The notes under the pieces are model-generated. The model was not told the DNA's origin. It did no database searches and was given only the letters and a program-made list of their open reading frames with translations. Positions 16,289-25,424 of a DNA stretch of 64,000 nucleotides are shown piece by piece. The position numbers and the translations under genes were made by a program. Source of the DNA: Gammaproteobacteria bacterium (GTDB lineage Bacteria; Pseudomonadota; Gammaproteobacteria; Enterobacterales; Alteromonadaceae); the NCBI GenBank assembly GCA_018825965.1, contig JAHKAA010000050.1, positions 216,346-280,345 on the forward strand. Reading direction: 5' to 3'. Numbering within the stretch: position 1 is the stretch's first letter; each line of letters begins with the position of its first letter.

Positions 16289-17628
16289 GAGCTGGCTTTC
16301 AGTTGTTGCAAAAAGGGCAACCAAAACTCTTGAATAGGTACCTGTGGCTCTGGTTGATGCACTGAGGGTCCGGTTGCCATTTTTCCCGGTAACCATTGCC
16401 TGACAAAATCGCCGTCAGGATCATAAGTAAGGGCTTGTTTAATCTGATTAAATTGCCGTGCTCCGCTATTGCCCACTCCTGCTATATAAGCCCAGTTGCA
16501 CCAGTTGCTGGCACAGTCGTAATCCAATAAATGCTGCTCAAAAAATGCCGCGCCTAAACGCCAGTCTTGCTGCAATTCAAAAATAAGGTAGCTGGCTACA
16601 TTTTGCCGGCCCCGGTTCGACATCCAGCCCGTGTGCAACAGCATCCTGATGTTGGCATCAACAAAAGGCAGGCCGGTTTCACCTTTGCACCAGAGTTCAA
16701 AACGCGGATCTGCCTGAGGCGAAGAGAAATCCAGGGGAGGACGAAAGGCATTTTTGCTAAACCAGGCCCGGCCATGCTGACGCATTTGCCAGCGGAAATA
16801 CTCGCGCCACAACAATTCAAAGCGCAGCCAGTAGGTGGATTCATTAGCGACCTGCTGTTGTTCAAACTCCAGTACTTGTTGCCAGGCATAACAAGGAGAT
16901 AAAGTGCCATTGGCCAGATAAAAAGACCATAAACTGCTATTCCATTCCCCATCCAGGGCATCGCGGCTTTGTTTGTAATGGCGGACAGCTTGTTGCTGCC
17001 AGATAAATTGCATCAGGCGCTCTAAGGCTGCAGCCTCATTAAAAAGTGCGGCTGTTGGCTGATGATAACGGTTGATAAAATCCAGGGCTGTGGTATCCAC
17101 AATCAGGCTGGGGTCAGCATAAAATTGTGCAGAAACTGCAAGCTGCTGTGGTGGCTGCACATAAAGATCGGGTTCACGCTCCCGTCTGAATGCCGAAAAG
17201 CTTTTTGGCAGCGTTGCTACATCAGGCCTGAGCTGGTGCTGCAATAAAGAGTTGATATCAAAAAGTTTCAGCTTCAGACCTGAGTGCTGTAGCTGTTGGT
17301 ACTGTTCTGGTGCTGTGGGCTCAGCCGCTATTAAAGTATCAGCGCCATACAATTTTGCCAGTTGCTGCAGGCAAAGATCCGTTGGACCCACACGAATATG
17401 CAATAGCTGTTGTTTTTGCTGCCACTGCTGTTGCCAGTTCAGCAGCAGTTTTAGCTGAGCCTGCAAGCGCTGAATGCCCGCACGTTGTATGCCATACTGC
17501 GTAGTCAAATAGTCAGCAGGATCCAGTAATACCACTGCTATCAGTTGGTCAAATTCAGCCTGTTCAGATAGCAGCAGATTGTCGTACCAGCGCATCGCCT
17601 GGTTAAACAGCACCAAAGCCCGTCTCAT
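16285..17628 (-). CDS. DASH-family cryptochrome
   Basis: 447 aa. The N-terminus MRRALVLFNQAMRWYDNLLL is a diverged form of the usual WFRNDLRLHDN block. The DASH linker motif is present as LPKSFSAFRREREP. FAD-domain motifs follow: WLRFELLWREYFRWQMRQHG, GETGLPFVDANIRMLLHTGWMSNRGRQNVASYL, DWRLGAAFFEQHLLDYDCASNWCNWAYIAGVG. DASH proteins repair CPDs mainly in single-stranded or looped DNA and may signal light. Its start overlaps the FeS-BCP stop by ATGA (17625-17628) and its stop overlaps the next start the same way, so the three genes are translationally coupled. Confidence 0.9.
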   Translation of the reverse strand: MRRALVLFNQAMRWYDNLLLSEQAEFDQLIAVVLLDPADYLTTQYGIQRAGIQRLQAQLKLLLNWQQQWQQKQQLLHIRVGPTDLCLQQLAKLYGADTLIAAEPTAPEQYQQLQHSGLKLKLFDINSLLQHQLRPDVATLPKSFSAFRREREPDLYVQPPQQLAVSAQFYADPSLIVDTTALDFINRYHQPTAALFNEAAALERLMQFIWQQQAVRHYKQSRDALDGEWNSSLWSFYLANGTLSPCYAWQQVLEFEQQQVANESTYWLRFELLWREYFRWQMRQHGRAWFSKNAFRPPLDFSSPQADPRFELWCKGETGLPFVDANIRMLLHTGWMSNRGRQNVASYLIFELQQDWRLGAAFFEQHLLDYDCASNWCNWAYIAGVGNSGARQFNQIKQALTYDPDGDFVRQWLPGKMATGPSVHQPEPQVPIQEFWLPFLQQLKASS

Positions 17629-19148
17629 AGTTGCTCCAGATGGATCAGCAATTGCTGAGCTTTTTCTGTGATTTTTAAACGTTCTTCATCCGATTTACGA
17701 AACCAGTTCTGATAACTCAGCTGCATTCTGGCGTTGCCGGACAACAGCGCCTGATTTCGTTCAAGAAAATTCCAGTACAAGGCATTAAAAGGGCAGGCTG
17801 TGGGGCTTGTGGTTTCACTGACGTCGTAGACACAAGTTTTGCAGTAATTGCTCATCCGCTGAATGTATTTACCGCTGGCAGCATAAGGTTTAGACGCCAG
17901 TACGCCTTGATCCGCAAAAAGCGCCATGCCCAGAGTGTTTGGCAATTCAACCCATTCATAGGCATCGGCATACACAGCCAGATACCAGTTACACATTTCA
18001 TCGACCGACAAGCCTGCCAAAAGTGCAAAGTTGCCAGTGATCATCAGCCGTTGAATATGATGCGAGTAGGCATATTTTATCGTGTGGCCAATGGCTTGTT
18101 GCATACAACGCATTTTGGTGTCGCCTGTCCAATAATAGGAAGGCAAAGGGGTGTGAGCTTGTAAAAAGTTACGATTTTTGTAGTCTGGCATCAGTAACCA
18201 GTACAAACCCCGCACATATTCGCGCCAGCCAATTAACTGTCGGATAAAACCTTCGGCGGCATTCAGTGGGACTTTGCCTTCTTTATACGCCAGCTCCACT
18301 TTTTGGCAGACCCAGCGCACATCTAAAAGACCGCAGTTTAGGTACATAGAACAAATGCTATGAAACAGATAAGGTTCATTGAGTTGCATTGCATCCTGAT
18401 AATCACCAAAAAGTGGTAATTGATGTTCAACAAAATGCAAAAAGGCCTGTCGCGCCTGCTTGCCTGTGACGGCGTAATTAAAACTGTCTGCATCACCCAT
18501 ATTGGCGGGAAATTGCTGTTTAACCAAAGCTATGACCGCTGTGGTGATGTCGTCTGGTTCGAACTTCAGTATGTCAGGTCGCTGTTGTTTTGCCGACAGG
18601 GCCTTTCTGTTACTGGCATCAAAATTCCACTGACCGCCAACAGGTTGATTGTTGTGCATCAAAAGGCCGGTGTAGCGGCGCATTTCGCGGTAAAAGTACT
18701 CCATTCTGTACTGAGTTCTGCCTTGAGCCCAGTGCTGAAACATGGCTTTTGTGGCAATAAATCGGTCGTCTTCCAGCAGCAGTAAAGGGCGTTGGAACTG
18801 CTGTTGCCAGCTTAAAATTTCCTGCTCTAACCTGTATTCGCCACATTCAGTGACACAAATCTGATCCAGTTCTGGATAGCGCGCCAGTTCAATGGCGACA
18901 GCTTCGGTCAGGCTGCTGACTTTTTGCTGGTAGTCTATATAGCTGACACTAATGCCTTGTTGCTGCAGTACCGCAGCGAAATGGCGCATCGCGCTGAAGA
19001 TCAGGATGATTTTTTGTTTGTGGTGAGGGCTGTAACTGGCTTCACTGGCTACTTCAGCCATTAAAACTCTGTCTTGCGGTTGCAGGTCACGTAAGGAAGA
19101 CAGTGCGGGGCTGAGCTGATCTCCCAGTACCAGTATTAACTTCGTCAT
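17625..19148 (-). CDS. Iron-sulfur photolyase / CryPro (FeS-BCP, PhrB-type (6-4) photolyase)
   Basis: 507 aa from the ATG at 19148 (MTKLILVLGDQLSP), with the N-terminal LVLGDQLSP block of the photolyase-related family. The four cluster Cys are visible: one in TKMRCMQQAIGHT, two in YCKTCVYDV, one in SPTACPFNALYW, matching the 4Fe-4S ligands of Agrobacterium PhrB. Also seen are SHHIQRLMITGNFALLAGLSV and LPNTLGMALFADQGVLASKPYAA regions. These enzymes repair (6-4) photoproducts using FAD, a lumazine antenna and the FeS cluster. It is the first gene of the leftward photolyase operon and is divergent from zrgA. Confidence 0.92.
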   Translation of the reverse strand: MTKLILVLGDQLSPALSSLRDLQPQDRVLMAEVASEASYSPHHKQKIILIFSAMRHFAAVLQQQGISVSYIDYQQKVSSLTEAVAIELARYPELDQICVTECGEYRLEQEILSWQQQFQRPLLLLEDDRFIATKAMFQHWAQGRTQYRMEYFYREMRRYTGLLMHNNQPVGGQWNFDASNRKALSAKQQRPDILKFEPDDITTAVIALVKQQFPANMGDADSFNYAVTGKQARQAFLHFVEHQLPLFGDYQDAMQLNEPYLFHSICSMYLNCGLLDVRWVCQKVELAYKEGKVPLNAAEGFIRQLIGWREYVRGLYWLLMPDYKNRNFLQAHTPLPSYYWTGDTKMRCMQQAIGHTIKYAYSHHIQRLMITGNFALLAGLSVDEMCNWYLAVYADAYEWVELPNTLGMALFADQGVLASKPYAASGKYIQRMSNYCKTCVYDVSETTSPTACPFNALYWNFLERNQALLSGNARMQLSYQNWFRKSDEERLKITEKAQQLLIHLEQL

Positions 19149-19289
19149 AGACTTTGCCATTTAGTTTGCTTTTTGATACGGCAGGGGCTGTCAACCAGAT
19201 CAATGAGTGTTATAAAACGCTGATACCGTTAGATGAACCAAAAGCTGCGGCGAAAAGCCAGTTCAAACCTCTAATACTGGCGCTGCTGC

Positions 19290-19304
19290 GGTTATGATAA
19301 AACA
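19290..19304 (+). promoter_or_regulatory. Candidate Zur box upstream of zrgA
   Basis: GGTTATGATAAAACA matches 11 of the 14 specified positions of the gammaproteobacterial Zur core TGTTATANTATAACA. It lies about 25 bp before the zrgA start. The 9-mer GTTATGATA within it recurs, inverted, just before the ABC ATPase gene of the same putative locus. Binding is inferred, not shown. Confidence 0.5.
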
Positions 19305-19328
19305 GAATTTTTTGCTTCGGAGTGAGCT

Positions 19329-19883
19329 GTGATGACATCAAAAATCGTGAATACAAAAACAATCTTATCAGGGCTCTTTCTTGCCAGCAGTTTGTTTGCC
19401 GCAGCAACTGCAGCGCAGGAACATCATCATGAAGAACACGGCAGCCATACTCACGGCCAGGCAATTTTGACTTTTGTGCTTGAAGGCAATGAAGCTGAGC
19501 TGGCTTTTGCTACACCAACAGCCAATGTGGTAGGTTTTGAACATCAGGCGAAAGATGATACGCAGCGACAACTGGTGCAAAAAATGATGGCTGACTTTAC
19601 CGCTGCCAACTGGTTTAGTTTTGATGCACAAGCCCATTGCACTGTAACGGGAACAGACATCAGCTCAGATTTAACAGCTGAACGCACCACTAAACCGCAG
19701 CACGCAGATTTAAATGCCAATTACACTCTGGTTTGCCAGAATCCTGCGCTTTTACAGGCATTGACACTCGACTTAGCCACTATAGCTGCTGGTGTGGAAA
19801 AAGTAACAGTGCAGTGGATACTGAACGGTGAACAAGGCGCTGCTGACTGGGTTGTGGGCAGTGAAAGTGTTCAACTAAAATAA
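19329..19883 (+). CDS. zrgA: ZrgA-type periplasmic zinc-binding protein (DUF2796)
   Basis: 184 aa with a signal peptide (ILSGLFLASSLFAAATAAQ). Directly after the cleavage site is a His-rich metal stretch, EHHHEEHGSHTHGQA. LTFVLEGNEAELAFATPTANVVGFEHQA is the diagnostic DUF2796 block, and a late segment contains the paired Cys of the family (AHCTVTG, TLVCQN). ZrgA was described in Vibrio cholerae as part of a zinc-starvation uptake locus with an ABC transporter and a DUF3299 protein, both of which are present here at 24.1-26.7 kb. A candidate Zur box lies upstream. The start at 19329 is the ATG after a GGAGTGAG ribosome site. Confidence 0.85.
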   Translation: MMTSKIVNTKTILSGLFLASSLFAAATAAQEHHHEEHGSHTHGQAILTFVLEGNEAELAFATPTANVVGFEHQAKDDTQRQLVQKMMADFTAANWFSFDAQAHCTVTGTDISSDLTAERTTKPQHADLNANYTLVCQNPALLQALTLDLATIAAGVEKVTVQWILNGEQGAADWVVGSESVQLK

Positions 19884-20114
19884 ATCAATCTATCACAGAA
19901 TGGGTGTAGCTTTATGTTACGCCATTCTGCCGCGGACTTTTTCGTTTTTTCGTCCCTCACTTTCATCCGTCCGGCACATTATTAGAAAAATCTTAAGCGT
20001 TCATTTCTGATTCAGGTTTTCAAATCGCCTTTGTTTTGGTAATGTCATTCTGTGTGCAGATTTACTGCTACAAATTAATACAAAAAATATAACAACCTAT
20101 CCAGGGAAAATAAA

Positions 20115-23102
20115 ATGACACTACCACAACAGAGAGTAAAAACTCGCTTAGCTATAGCTATGGGTTGTCTGTTTGCCACAACGGCATTTGGTCTTCAGGC
20201 GCAGCAGGAAATCGTAGAACAAGAAAAAGTTGAAGAGGAAAAGGCTGCGGAACGAATTTCCGTCGTAGGTTCCCGTATTCGTACAGGCGGTTTTGATAAC
20301 GCATCTCCTATTTCTGTGATCAATGCACAAGCTGCATTAAGCCAGGGTATAGGTAACTTAGGTGAGTTGTTACGCAGTTCCACTGTAGCCGCGGGTTCAA
20401 ATCAGGTGACTTCAGCTTCCTCCACAGCTTTTGTTGAGTCCGGTGGTACAGGTGCTGAAACAATGTCGTTACGGGGGTTAGGTGCTAACAGGACCTTGGT
20501 CTTGTTAAATGGCCGTCGCGCTGGTCCTGCAGGAACTCAAGGTCAGGTTGCCTCTTTTGATATGAACGTTATTCCTATTGAAGCTATTGATCGGGTTGAA
20601 ATTTTAAAAGATGGTGCGTCGTCACTTTATGGCTCTGATGCAGTCGCTGGTGTTATCAATATTATCACCAAAAAAGGTGATGAAAGTTCGATTAACTTTA
20701 ACACCTCCCAGCCTTTTGACAGCGGCGGCGAAACCATGAGTGGTAATGCTACCTTTGGCCGCAGCACAGAAAATGGCTCATTCCGTCTTTTAGCTGATTA
20801 CAAGCTGGATAAAGAATTAGCCAAAGGCCAACGTGACTTTTACAACTGCGGTGAACGTTATGTGTTTGATCCGGCCACTGGTGAGCGGGCAGATTTGATA
20901 GACCCAAGAACAGGCTCATACCATTGCAACGATTTACTCTGGGGTCATGTCTGGATTTATGACTATCAGGACGAGGGGGGGAATGTTCGCAATGGTACCA
21001 AAATGCAATATGATCATGCTGGCAACCTGGGAGGCTATATTCCTGGTTTAGCCACAGATCCAAGCAACCCAGGTTTTATGCAGGCACCTGCTGGCTGGTT
21101 CCCTGTAGGGTATGACAATGCTTCTGATGCGGTATTAAATGCTGATCACCCGTTTCAGGATTTAGACTCTTTAATTCCACGTAAAGAAACCATCACTTTA
21201 TATGGCCAGGGCGACTATTCACTGACAGACGATATCACTCTGTACGGTGAAGCATTGTTAAACCGTCGTGAAACCAATACCAATGGTTACCGCCAGTTTT
21301 GGACTTATACCCTCAATGAAACCTATGAAGCCTTTGATATTGGAACCAACCCAACCTCAGTAGGCTGGAGTGGAGATCAATGGTTAAGCCCAACCCCTAT
21401 TACAGACCACTCAGGTAAAGATGTAACTGTGGATTACCGCCGTTTTGTGGTAGGTGCCAATGGTTCGCTGGGTGACTGGTTTTGGGATATTGCTTATCAG
21501 GACAGCCATAGTGACGGTAAGTACACTGATGCTATCATTTTCAAAGATTCAGTCTCTATTTCTGAATTTGCTACGGGATCCTGTGTAGGAGAAACTACTG
21601 CAGTGCGTGGTGTAGCTTGTATTGATGTTCCATGGCTGGACCCACAATTCCTTGCTGGTAATATCAGTCAGCAACACAAAGACTTCCTGTTTGGTTATGA
21701 CACAGGCAATACTGTGTATAAACAACAGTCACTGGAAGGTTTTATTACTGGTGATCTGATGGATTTACCTGCTGGTCCTTTAGGCTCAGCTTTTGGTTTT
21801 GCTTATCAACGTGACTCTCTGTACGATGCACCGGGTGAACATACTTTGGCGCGTAACGCCTGGGGCGCTCCATCTGCAGGTATCACTCAAGGTAAAGACA
21901 ACTCTAAAGCAGTGTTTGCTGAGTTCCAGATCCCGCTGTTAAGCGATCTGACTATGATTGAAGCTTTGGATTTCACCACTTCAGCCCGTTACACTGATGT
22001 GGCTTCTTATGGCAACGATACCACTTATAAAGTGGGCTTGAACTGGGCCATAGTAGATGGTTTCCGTTTCCGTGCTTCACAAGGCACTTCATTCCGTTCA
22101 CCAGCCTTGTATGAGTTGTATTTAAATGATCAAATCACTTTTAGTGGTCAACGTACTATAGATCCTTGTATTCGTTGGGGTGATGAACTTGAAGGTGGTA
22201 ATATCAGTCAGCGTTTGGCTGATAACTGCGCTGCAGATGGCATAGCCCCTGATTATGTTGGTGGAGCAATTTCTGCAACAGTTACTTCAGGTGGTGGGGC
22301 TGGTAAACTGGAAGCTGAAACCTCCATTTCTAAAACTTATGGTTTTGTCTGGACTCCTGACTTTGTTAACTTCAGTGCTTCTATCGATTATTTTGACATC
22401 GAGATTGACTCAGAAGTAACTAACCTGACTGCAGCTCAAATTATTCGCCAATGTTATCTGTCAGAGAATTTTGCTACTGAACCACTGTGTGGACAGTTTG
22501 ATCGTTCAACAGTTGACCAGCGCATAGAAAATGTTCGTAGTGGTTTCCTGAACATTGCTTCCCAGCGTAACCGTGGTATTGATATCGAAACTGCGTACGA
22601 CATAGATACTGAATACGGTACTTTTGTTGCCAGTTACGAGCATACGATTCAACTGGAAGCGCGTCGTAATTTGTTTGCCACCAGTAGACCTGAAGATTTT
22701 ACCGGCGATTTGGGTAGTCCTAAGCATGTAGGTAACTTCAAGCTTGGCTGGAATAAAGGTGACTGGCGAGTAGATTATTCAGCCCGTTATGTAGGTGAAG
22801 GTGAAAACTACACCAGCTATGGTGAAGGTACATTCCGCGATACAGCCACTATCCGTGGTAAGGAAGTTCGTTTGGTCCTGGACGCTGATGCTGTTATTTA
22901 TCATTCTTTGTCAGTGACTAACTCGCTGAAAGATTATGGTTTAACCACTACTTTAGGTGTGGCTAACCTGTTGGATGAAGAACCTCCTCGCGTGAGTTAC
23001 CGTGGTGACTCAAGATTGCGTCGTGAAGGTAACTCTGCGTTCTACAGTCAATATGACTCACTGGGACGTCGTGTCTTCCTGAACTTGTCTTATCAGTTCT
23101 GA
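20115..23102 (+). CDS. TonB-dependent outer-membrane receptor
   Basis: 995 aa. A signal peptide (RLAIAMGCLFATTAFGLQAQ) is followed by an acidic linker, then the plug: RISVVGSRIRTGGFDNASPI, ETMSLRGLGANRTLVLLNGRR, IPIEAIDRVEILKDGASSLYGSDAVAGVINIITKK. The barrel runs to a C-terminal phenylalanine (FLNLSYQF). No TonB-box TXXV motif or N-terminal signalling domain is evident. It belongs to the large plug-barrel type common in Alteromonadales, Caulobacter and Xanthomonas. Ligand unknown; placement between zrgA and the zinc ABC genes hints at a metal, while the adjoining sulfotransferase points elsewhere. A hairpin terminator follows at 23121. Confidence 0.93.
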   Translation: MTLPQQRVKTRLAIAMGCLFATTAFGLQAQQEIVEQEKVEEEKAAERISVVGSRIRTGGFDNASPISVINAQAALSQGIGNLGELLRSSTVAAGSNQVTSASSTAFVESGGTGAETMSLRGLGANRTLVLLNGRRAGPAGTQGQVASFDMNVIPIEAIDRVEILKDGASSLYGSDAVAGVINIITKKGDESSINFNTSQPFDSGGETMSGNATFGRSTENGSFRLLADYKLDKELAKGQRDFYNCGERYVFDPATGERADLIDPRTGSYHCNDLLWGHVWIYDYQDEGGNVRNGTKMQYDHAGNLGGYIPGLATDPSNPGFMQAPAGWFPVGYDNASDAVLNADHPFQDLDSLIPRKETITLYGQGDYSLTDDITLYGEALLNRRETNTNGYRQFWTYTLNETYEAFDIGTNPTSVGWSGDQWLSPTPITDHSGKDVTVDYRRFVVGANGSLGDWFWDIAYQDSHSDGKYTDAIIFKDSVSISEFATGSCVGETTAVRGVACIDVPWLDPQFLAGNISQQHKDFLFGYDTGNTVYKQQSLEGFITGDLMDLPAGPLGSAFGFAYQRDSLYDAPGEHTLARNAWGAPSAGITQGKDNSKAVFAEFQIPLLSDLTMIEALDFTTSARYTDVASYGNDTTYKVGLNWAIVDGFRFRASQGTSFRSPALYELYLNDQITFSGQRTIDPCIRWGDELEGGNISQRLADNCAADGIAPDYVGGAISATVTSGGGAGKLEAETSISKTYGFVWTPDFVNFSASIDYFDIEIDSEVTNLTAAQIIRQCYLSENFATEPLCGQFDRSTVDQRIENVRSGFLNIASQRNRGIDIETAYDIDTEYGTFVASYEHTIQLEARRNLFATSRPEDFTGDLGSPKHVGNFKLGWNKGDWRVDYSARYVGEGENYTSYGEGTFRDTATIRGKEVRLVLDADAVIYHSLSVTNSLKDYGLTTTLGVANLLDEEPPRVSYRGDSRLRREGNSAFYSQYDSLGRRVFLNLSYQF

Positions 23103-23120
23103 TTGATAAGACATTGAATA

Positions 23121-23150
23121 AAAATGCCGGCTTAGTCCGGCATTTTCTTT
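23121..23150 (+). terminator. Terminator after the TonB receptor gene
   Basis: AAAATGCCGG (23121-23130), loop CTTAGT, CCGGCATTTT (23137-23146), then CTTTT. Confidence 0.88.
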
Positions 23151-23243
23151 TACTTTTAAATTGAACTGGGATAAGTTCAGTTTTGTCTGTTTTCCGCTTT
23201 GGGCGGAAGATGCTATTTCAGAACCATAATAAGAGAGCCTGCA

Positions 23244-24032
23244 ATGCCAAGGGTGATAGCTAAACCTGATACCTTAAATGAATTAAATACAAACTTTAAT
23301 CAAAGCCCATTACAACAACCTGTATTCTTAAATTCAGTGCCAAAATGTGGCACTCATTTGATCCGCAATATTTTCCGTATGTTTGTGCCAGTGGCGCAGC
23401 AATACCATCAGACGTTTATTCAAATCCCTATTTTACACCAGCATTCCGCTGCTTTTGCCCCGCAGAAGCCTATGTTGAGCTGGGGGCATTTATTGTTTTC
23501 TGACGATTCAGCTATTGCTTTGCGCCATGTGCCGCAGATAGTGGTAGTACGAGACCCTTACGACTGGGTGTTAGCTCGTGCCCGTTTTTTCTTATCTGAT
23601 ACCTTTCAGGGCTCAATGGAACATTTAAAAGGCGGCAAAGTCTCCATTGAAGAAATGCTGAATATGATGATTTTTGGTATTTACCAAAAAGCCCCTACTT
23701 TACATGAGATTTTTACTCATAACGCTGTGGCCTGGTTAGGCACTGGTGTAAAACTGGTGCGTTATGAAGACATAGTCAAACATTTAAAAAGCATAGATAA
23801 ACCCGAAGCCGAAGCATATTTCCGCGATTTGCTTAGCGTATTGAATTTACCTGAATGGCCGAAAGACTGGAAAGAACGGATACTTACAGGCTCAGACCGT
23901 AAACAAAGTGGCACCTACAGAGAAAATTTAGCAGGGCTTGAAGCCGAAATACCGGATGAATTACCTCTGATGCAAAAGCAATTGGTGGAATATGCGGTGC
24001 CAGGGTTACGACATTTGCTGGGTTATTATTGA
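23244..24032 (+). CDS. Sulfotransferase-like protein
   Basis: About 262 aa from the ATG at 23244 (MPRVIAKPD), preceded by GAGAG; a longer frame to 23199 is not protein-like. The 5'-phosphosulfate loop is seen as NSVPKCGTHLIRNIF near residue 30, and the 3'-phosphate binding block as IVVVRDPYDWVLARARFF near 100. Later segments fit the family: VKLVRYEDIVKHL and SDRKQSGTYRENL. It should transfer sulfate from PAPS to an unknown acceptor, probably in the cytoplasm since no signal peptide is seen. It follows the TonB receptor by 141 bp, with a terminator between them. Confidence 0.75.
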   Translation: MPRVIAKPDTLNELNTNFNQSPLQQPVFLNSVPKCGTHLIRNIFRMFVPVAQQYHQTFIQIPILHQHSAAFAPQKPMLSWGHLLFSDDSAIALRHVPQIVVVRDPYDWVLARARFFLSDTFQGSMEHLKGGKVSIEEMLNMMIFGIYQKAPTLHEIFTHNAVAWLGTGVKLVRYEDIVKHLKSIDKPEAEAYFRDLLSVLNLPEWPKDWKERILTGSDRKQSGTYRENLAGLEAEIPDELPLMQKQLVEYAVPGLRHLLGYY

Positions 24033-24037
24033 CTGTT

Positions 24038-24076
24038 CTGAATAAAAAAGCCGGCATTGCCGATTTTTTTATTCAG
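24038..24076. terminator. Bidirectional terminator between the sulfotransferase and DUF3299 genes
   Basis: CTGAATAAAAAAG (24038-24050) pairs with ATTTTTTTATTCAG (24063-24076), enclosing a GC core CGGC/GCCG. A and T runs on both sides fit termination of both convergent genes. Confidence 0.85.
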
Positions 24077-24103
24077 AGACAAAGGCTATGCCTAAGAAAA
24101 CTA

Positions 24104-24661
24104 CTACTCGTAGCTATATTCTTCAATTTTATCGGCTTTCATGGAGTAGGCCGATTTTGCCAAATCATGGCTCATGGTTTCAGTGGTTAAAATACCGCTG
24201 ATCCAGAAAGGTGAATAAATCATGTCACCTTGAATTTTTTGCTTATTAGTGACAAAAATAATCTGGTTGGGTGGTGGTGGTGGTACGTGAATACAAGCGC
24301 CAAAATAAGGCACCAGAAAGAACGCAGTGACGTTTTGGTCTGCATCGTATTCCACTGGTACTATAAAACCAGGAACCCTCACTTTTTTGTTATTCAGTTC
24401 GCCTTTGACGTTGGCAGACATCAATACGTCATTCCATGCTGCTGCGGCCGGATCCTGATTCGCATAAGCCTGATTTAATGGACTGCCCGCTGGAACTTCA
24501 CCCCCTTCATGGTTGATTTCTGGCAGTTGTTCCATCTTTTTCAGATCTTCTTCCGGCAATAAATCTGTCCATTCCAATGTCTTGTAGTCTTCAGCTTTTA
24601 CCGGTAACGCAGTAAATGCGACCAAAGTCAGAATTAACGCCATGTATAACGATTTAACCAT
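24104..24661 (-). CDS. Periplasmic DUF3299 protein of a zrg-type zinc locus
   Basis: 185 aa with a signal peptide (LYMALILTLVAFTALPVKA). The family block is clear: KVRVPGFIVPVEYDADQNVTAFFLVPYFGACIHVPPPPPNQ, near residues 95-135, with a Cys and a His that could bind metal. DUF3299 proteins occur next to ABC transporters with ZrgA and are exported. Here it is divergent from the ABC ATPase gene, with candidate Zur-like half-sites in the 55-bp gap. Its biochemical role is unknown; a metallochaperone is a guess. Confidence 0.8.
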   Translation of the reverse strand: MVKSLYMALILTLVAFTALPVKAEDYKTLEWTDLLPEEDLKKMEQLPEINHEGGEVPAGSPLNQAYANQDPAAAAWNDVLMSANVKGELNNKKVRVPGFIVPVEYDADQNVTAFFLVPYFGACIHVPPPPPNQIIFVTNKQKIQGDMIYSPFWISGILTTETMSHDLAKSAYSMKADKIEEYSYE

Positions 24662-24682
24662 TGGAGCCTCAGCCTCTGCTTA

Positions 24683-24717
24683 TGTTATAAGGTCTCAAAA
24701 GAAGCCGTATCATAACA
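24683..24717. promoter_or_regulatory. Zur-like half-sites between DUF3299 and ABC genes
   Basis: TGTTATA (24683-24689) and CATAACA (24711-24717) are inverted arms 21 bp apart; CTTATGTTATAAG (24679-24691) also contains a small inverted repeat. Read on the minus strand, the right arm gives GTTATGATA, the same 9-mer as in the candidate Zur box of zrgA. The match to a full Zur palindrome is only partial. Confidence 0.35.
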
Positions 24718-25424
24718 TGGGTATTGTCATGTCAGCGCACACAGACCTGAAAATTCCGGCACTTGAACTCAAATCTTTAGTGTTCAGTTGGCCGGGTCAA
24801 GCTGCTTTATTGGATATACCACAACTGAAATTAGAGCAGGGCCAGCATTTATTTATTTATGGTTCATCCGGTTCAGGCAAAACCACCTTATTGAATTTGC
24901 TGGCCGGAATTTACCCTTGCAAGTATGGTGATATTTTGATTGCAGGTCAGTCTATGGCTGCGTCATCCGCGGCCAAAAGGGATCAATTACGCGCCTCTTC
25001 TATAGGGGTGGTGTTTCAGCAACTGAACTTAATTCCTTATTTGTCTGTGTTGCAAAATGTCTTGCTGGTCAGTGCTTTTGCTAAAAAAATCCAGCAGGCA
25101 GAACAACGGGCCCGTTACTTGTTGCAAAAGCTGGGTTTAGAGCAACAGCTGTGGCAAGCGCCTGCCAATCAGTTAAGTGTGGGTCAGCAGCAAAGGGTGG
25201 CAATAGCCAGAGCTTTACTGAGTCAGCCCGCTTTATTAATTGCAGATGAGCCTACCTCAGCTTTGGACCATAAACACAGAGACGGCTTTATGCAGCTGAT
25301 GCTTGCTGAAGCTGAACTTTGTGGCACTACAGTCGTATTTGTCAGCCACGACCCGGCTTTGCGTGCCTATTTTAAGTTTGAACTGGATATGGAGCAGTTA
25401 CATAAAGGAGTTCAGCCATGTTAA
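24717..25424 (+). CDS. ABC transporter ATP-binding protein (MacB/LolD type, zrg locus)
   Basis: About 235 aa. Walker A GSSGSGKTTLLNLLAG, Q-loop GVVFQQLNLIPYLSV, signature LSVGQQQRVAIARALL, Walker B ALLIADEPTSALD and the switch VFVSHD are intact. It belongs to the LolD/MacB-like group paired with FtsX-type permeases. The start is either ATG 24717 or 24729; neither has a strong ribosome site, and the longer frame from 24642 runs into the divergent gene. Its stop overlaps the permease start by 7 bp. With ZrgA and DUF3299 it forms a putative zinc-acquisition system. Confidence 0.88.
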   Translation: MGIVMSAHTDLKIPALELKSLVFSWPGQAALLDIPQLKLEQGQHLFIYGSSGSGKTTLLNLLAGIYPCKYGDILIAGQSMAASSAAKRDQLRASSIGVVFQQLNLIPYLSVLQNVLLVSAFAKKIQQAEQRARYLLQKLGLEQQLWQAPANQLSVGQQQRVAIARALLSQPALLIADEPTSALDHKHRDGFMQLMLAEAELCGTTVVFVSHDPALRAYFKFELDMEQLHKGVQPC

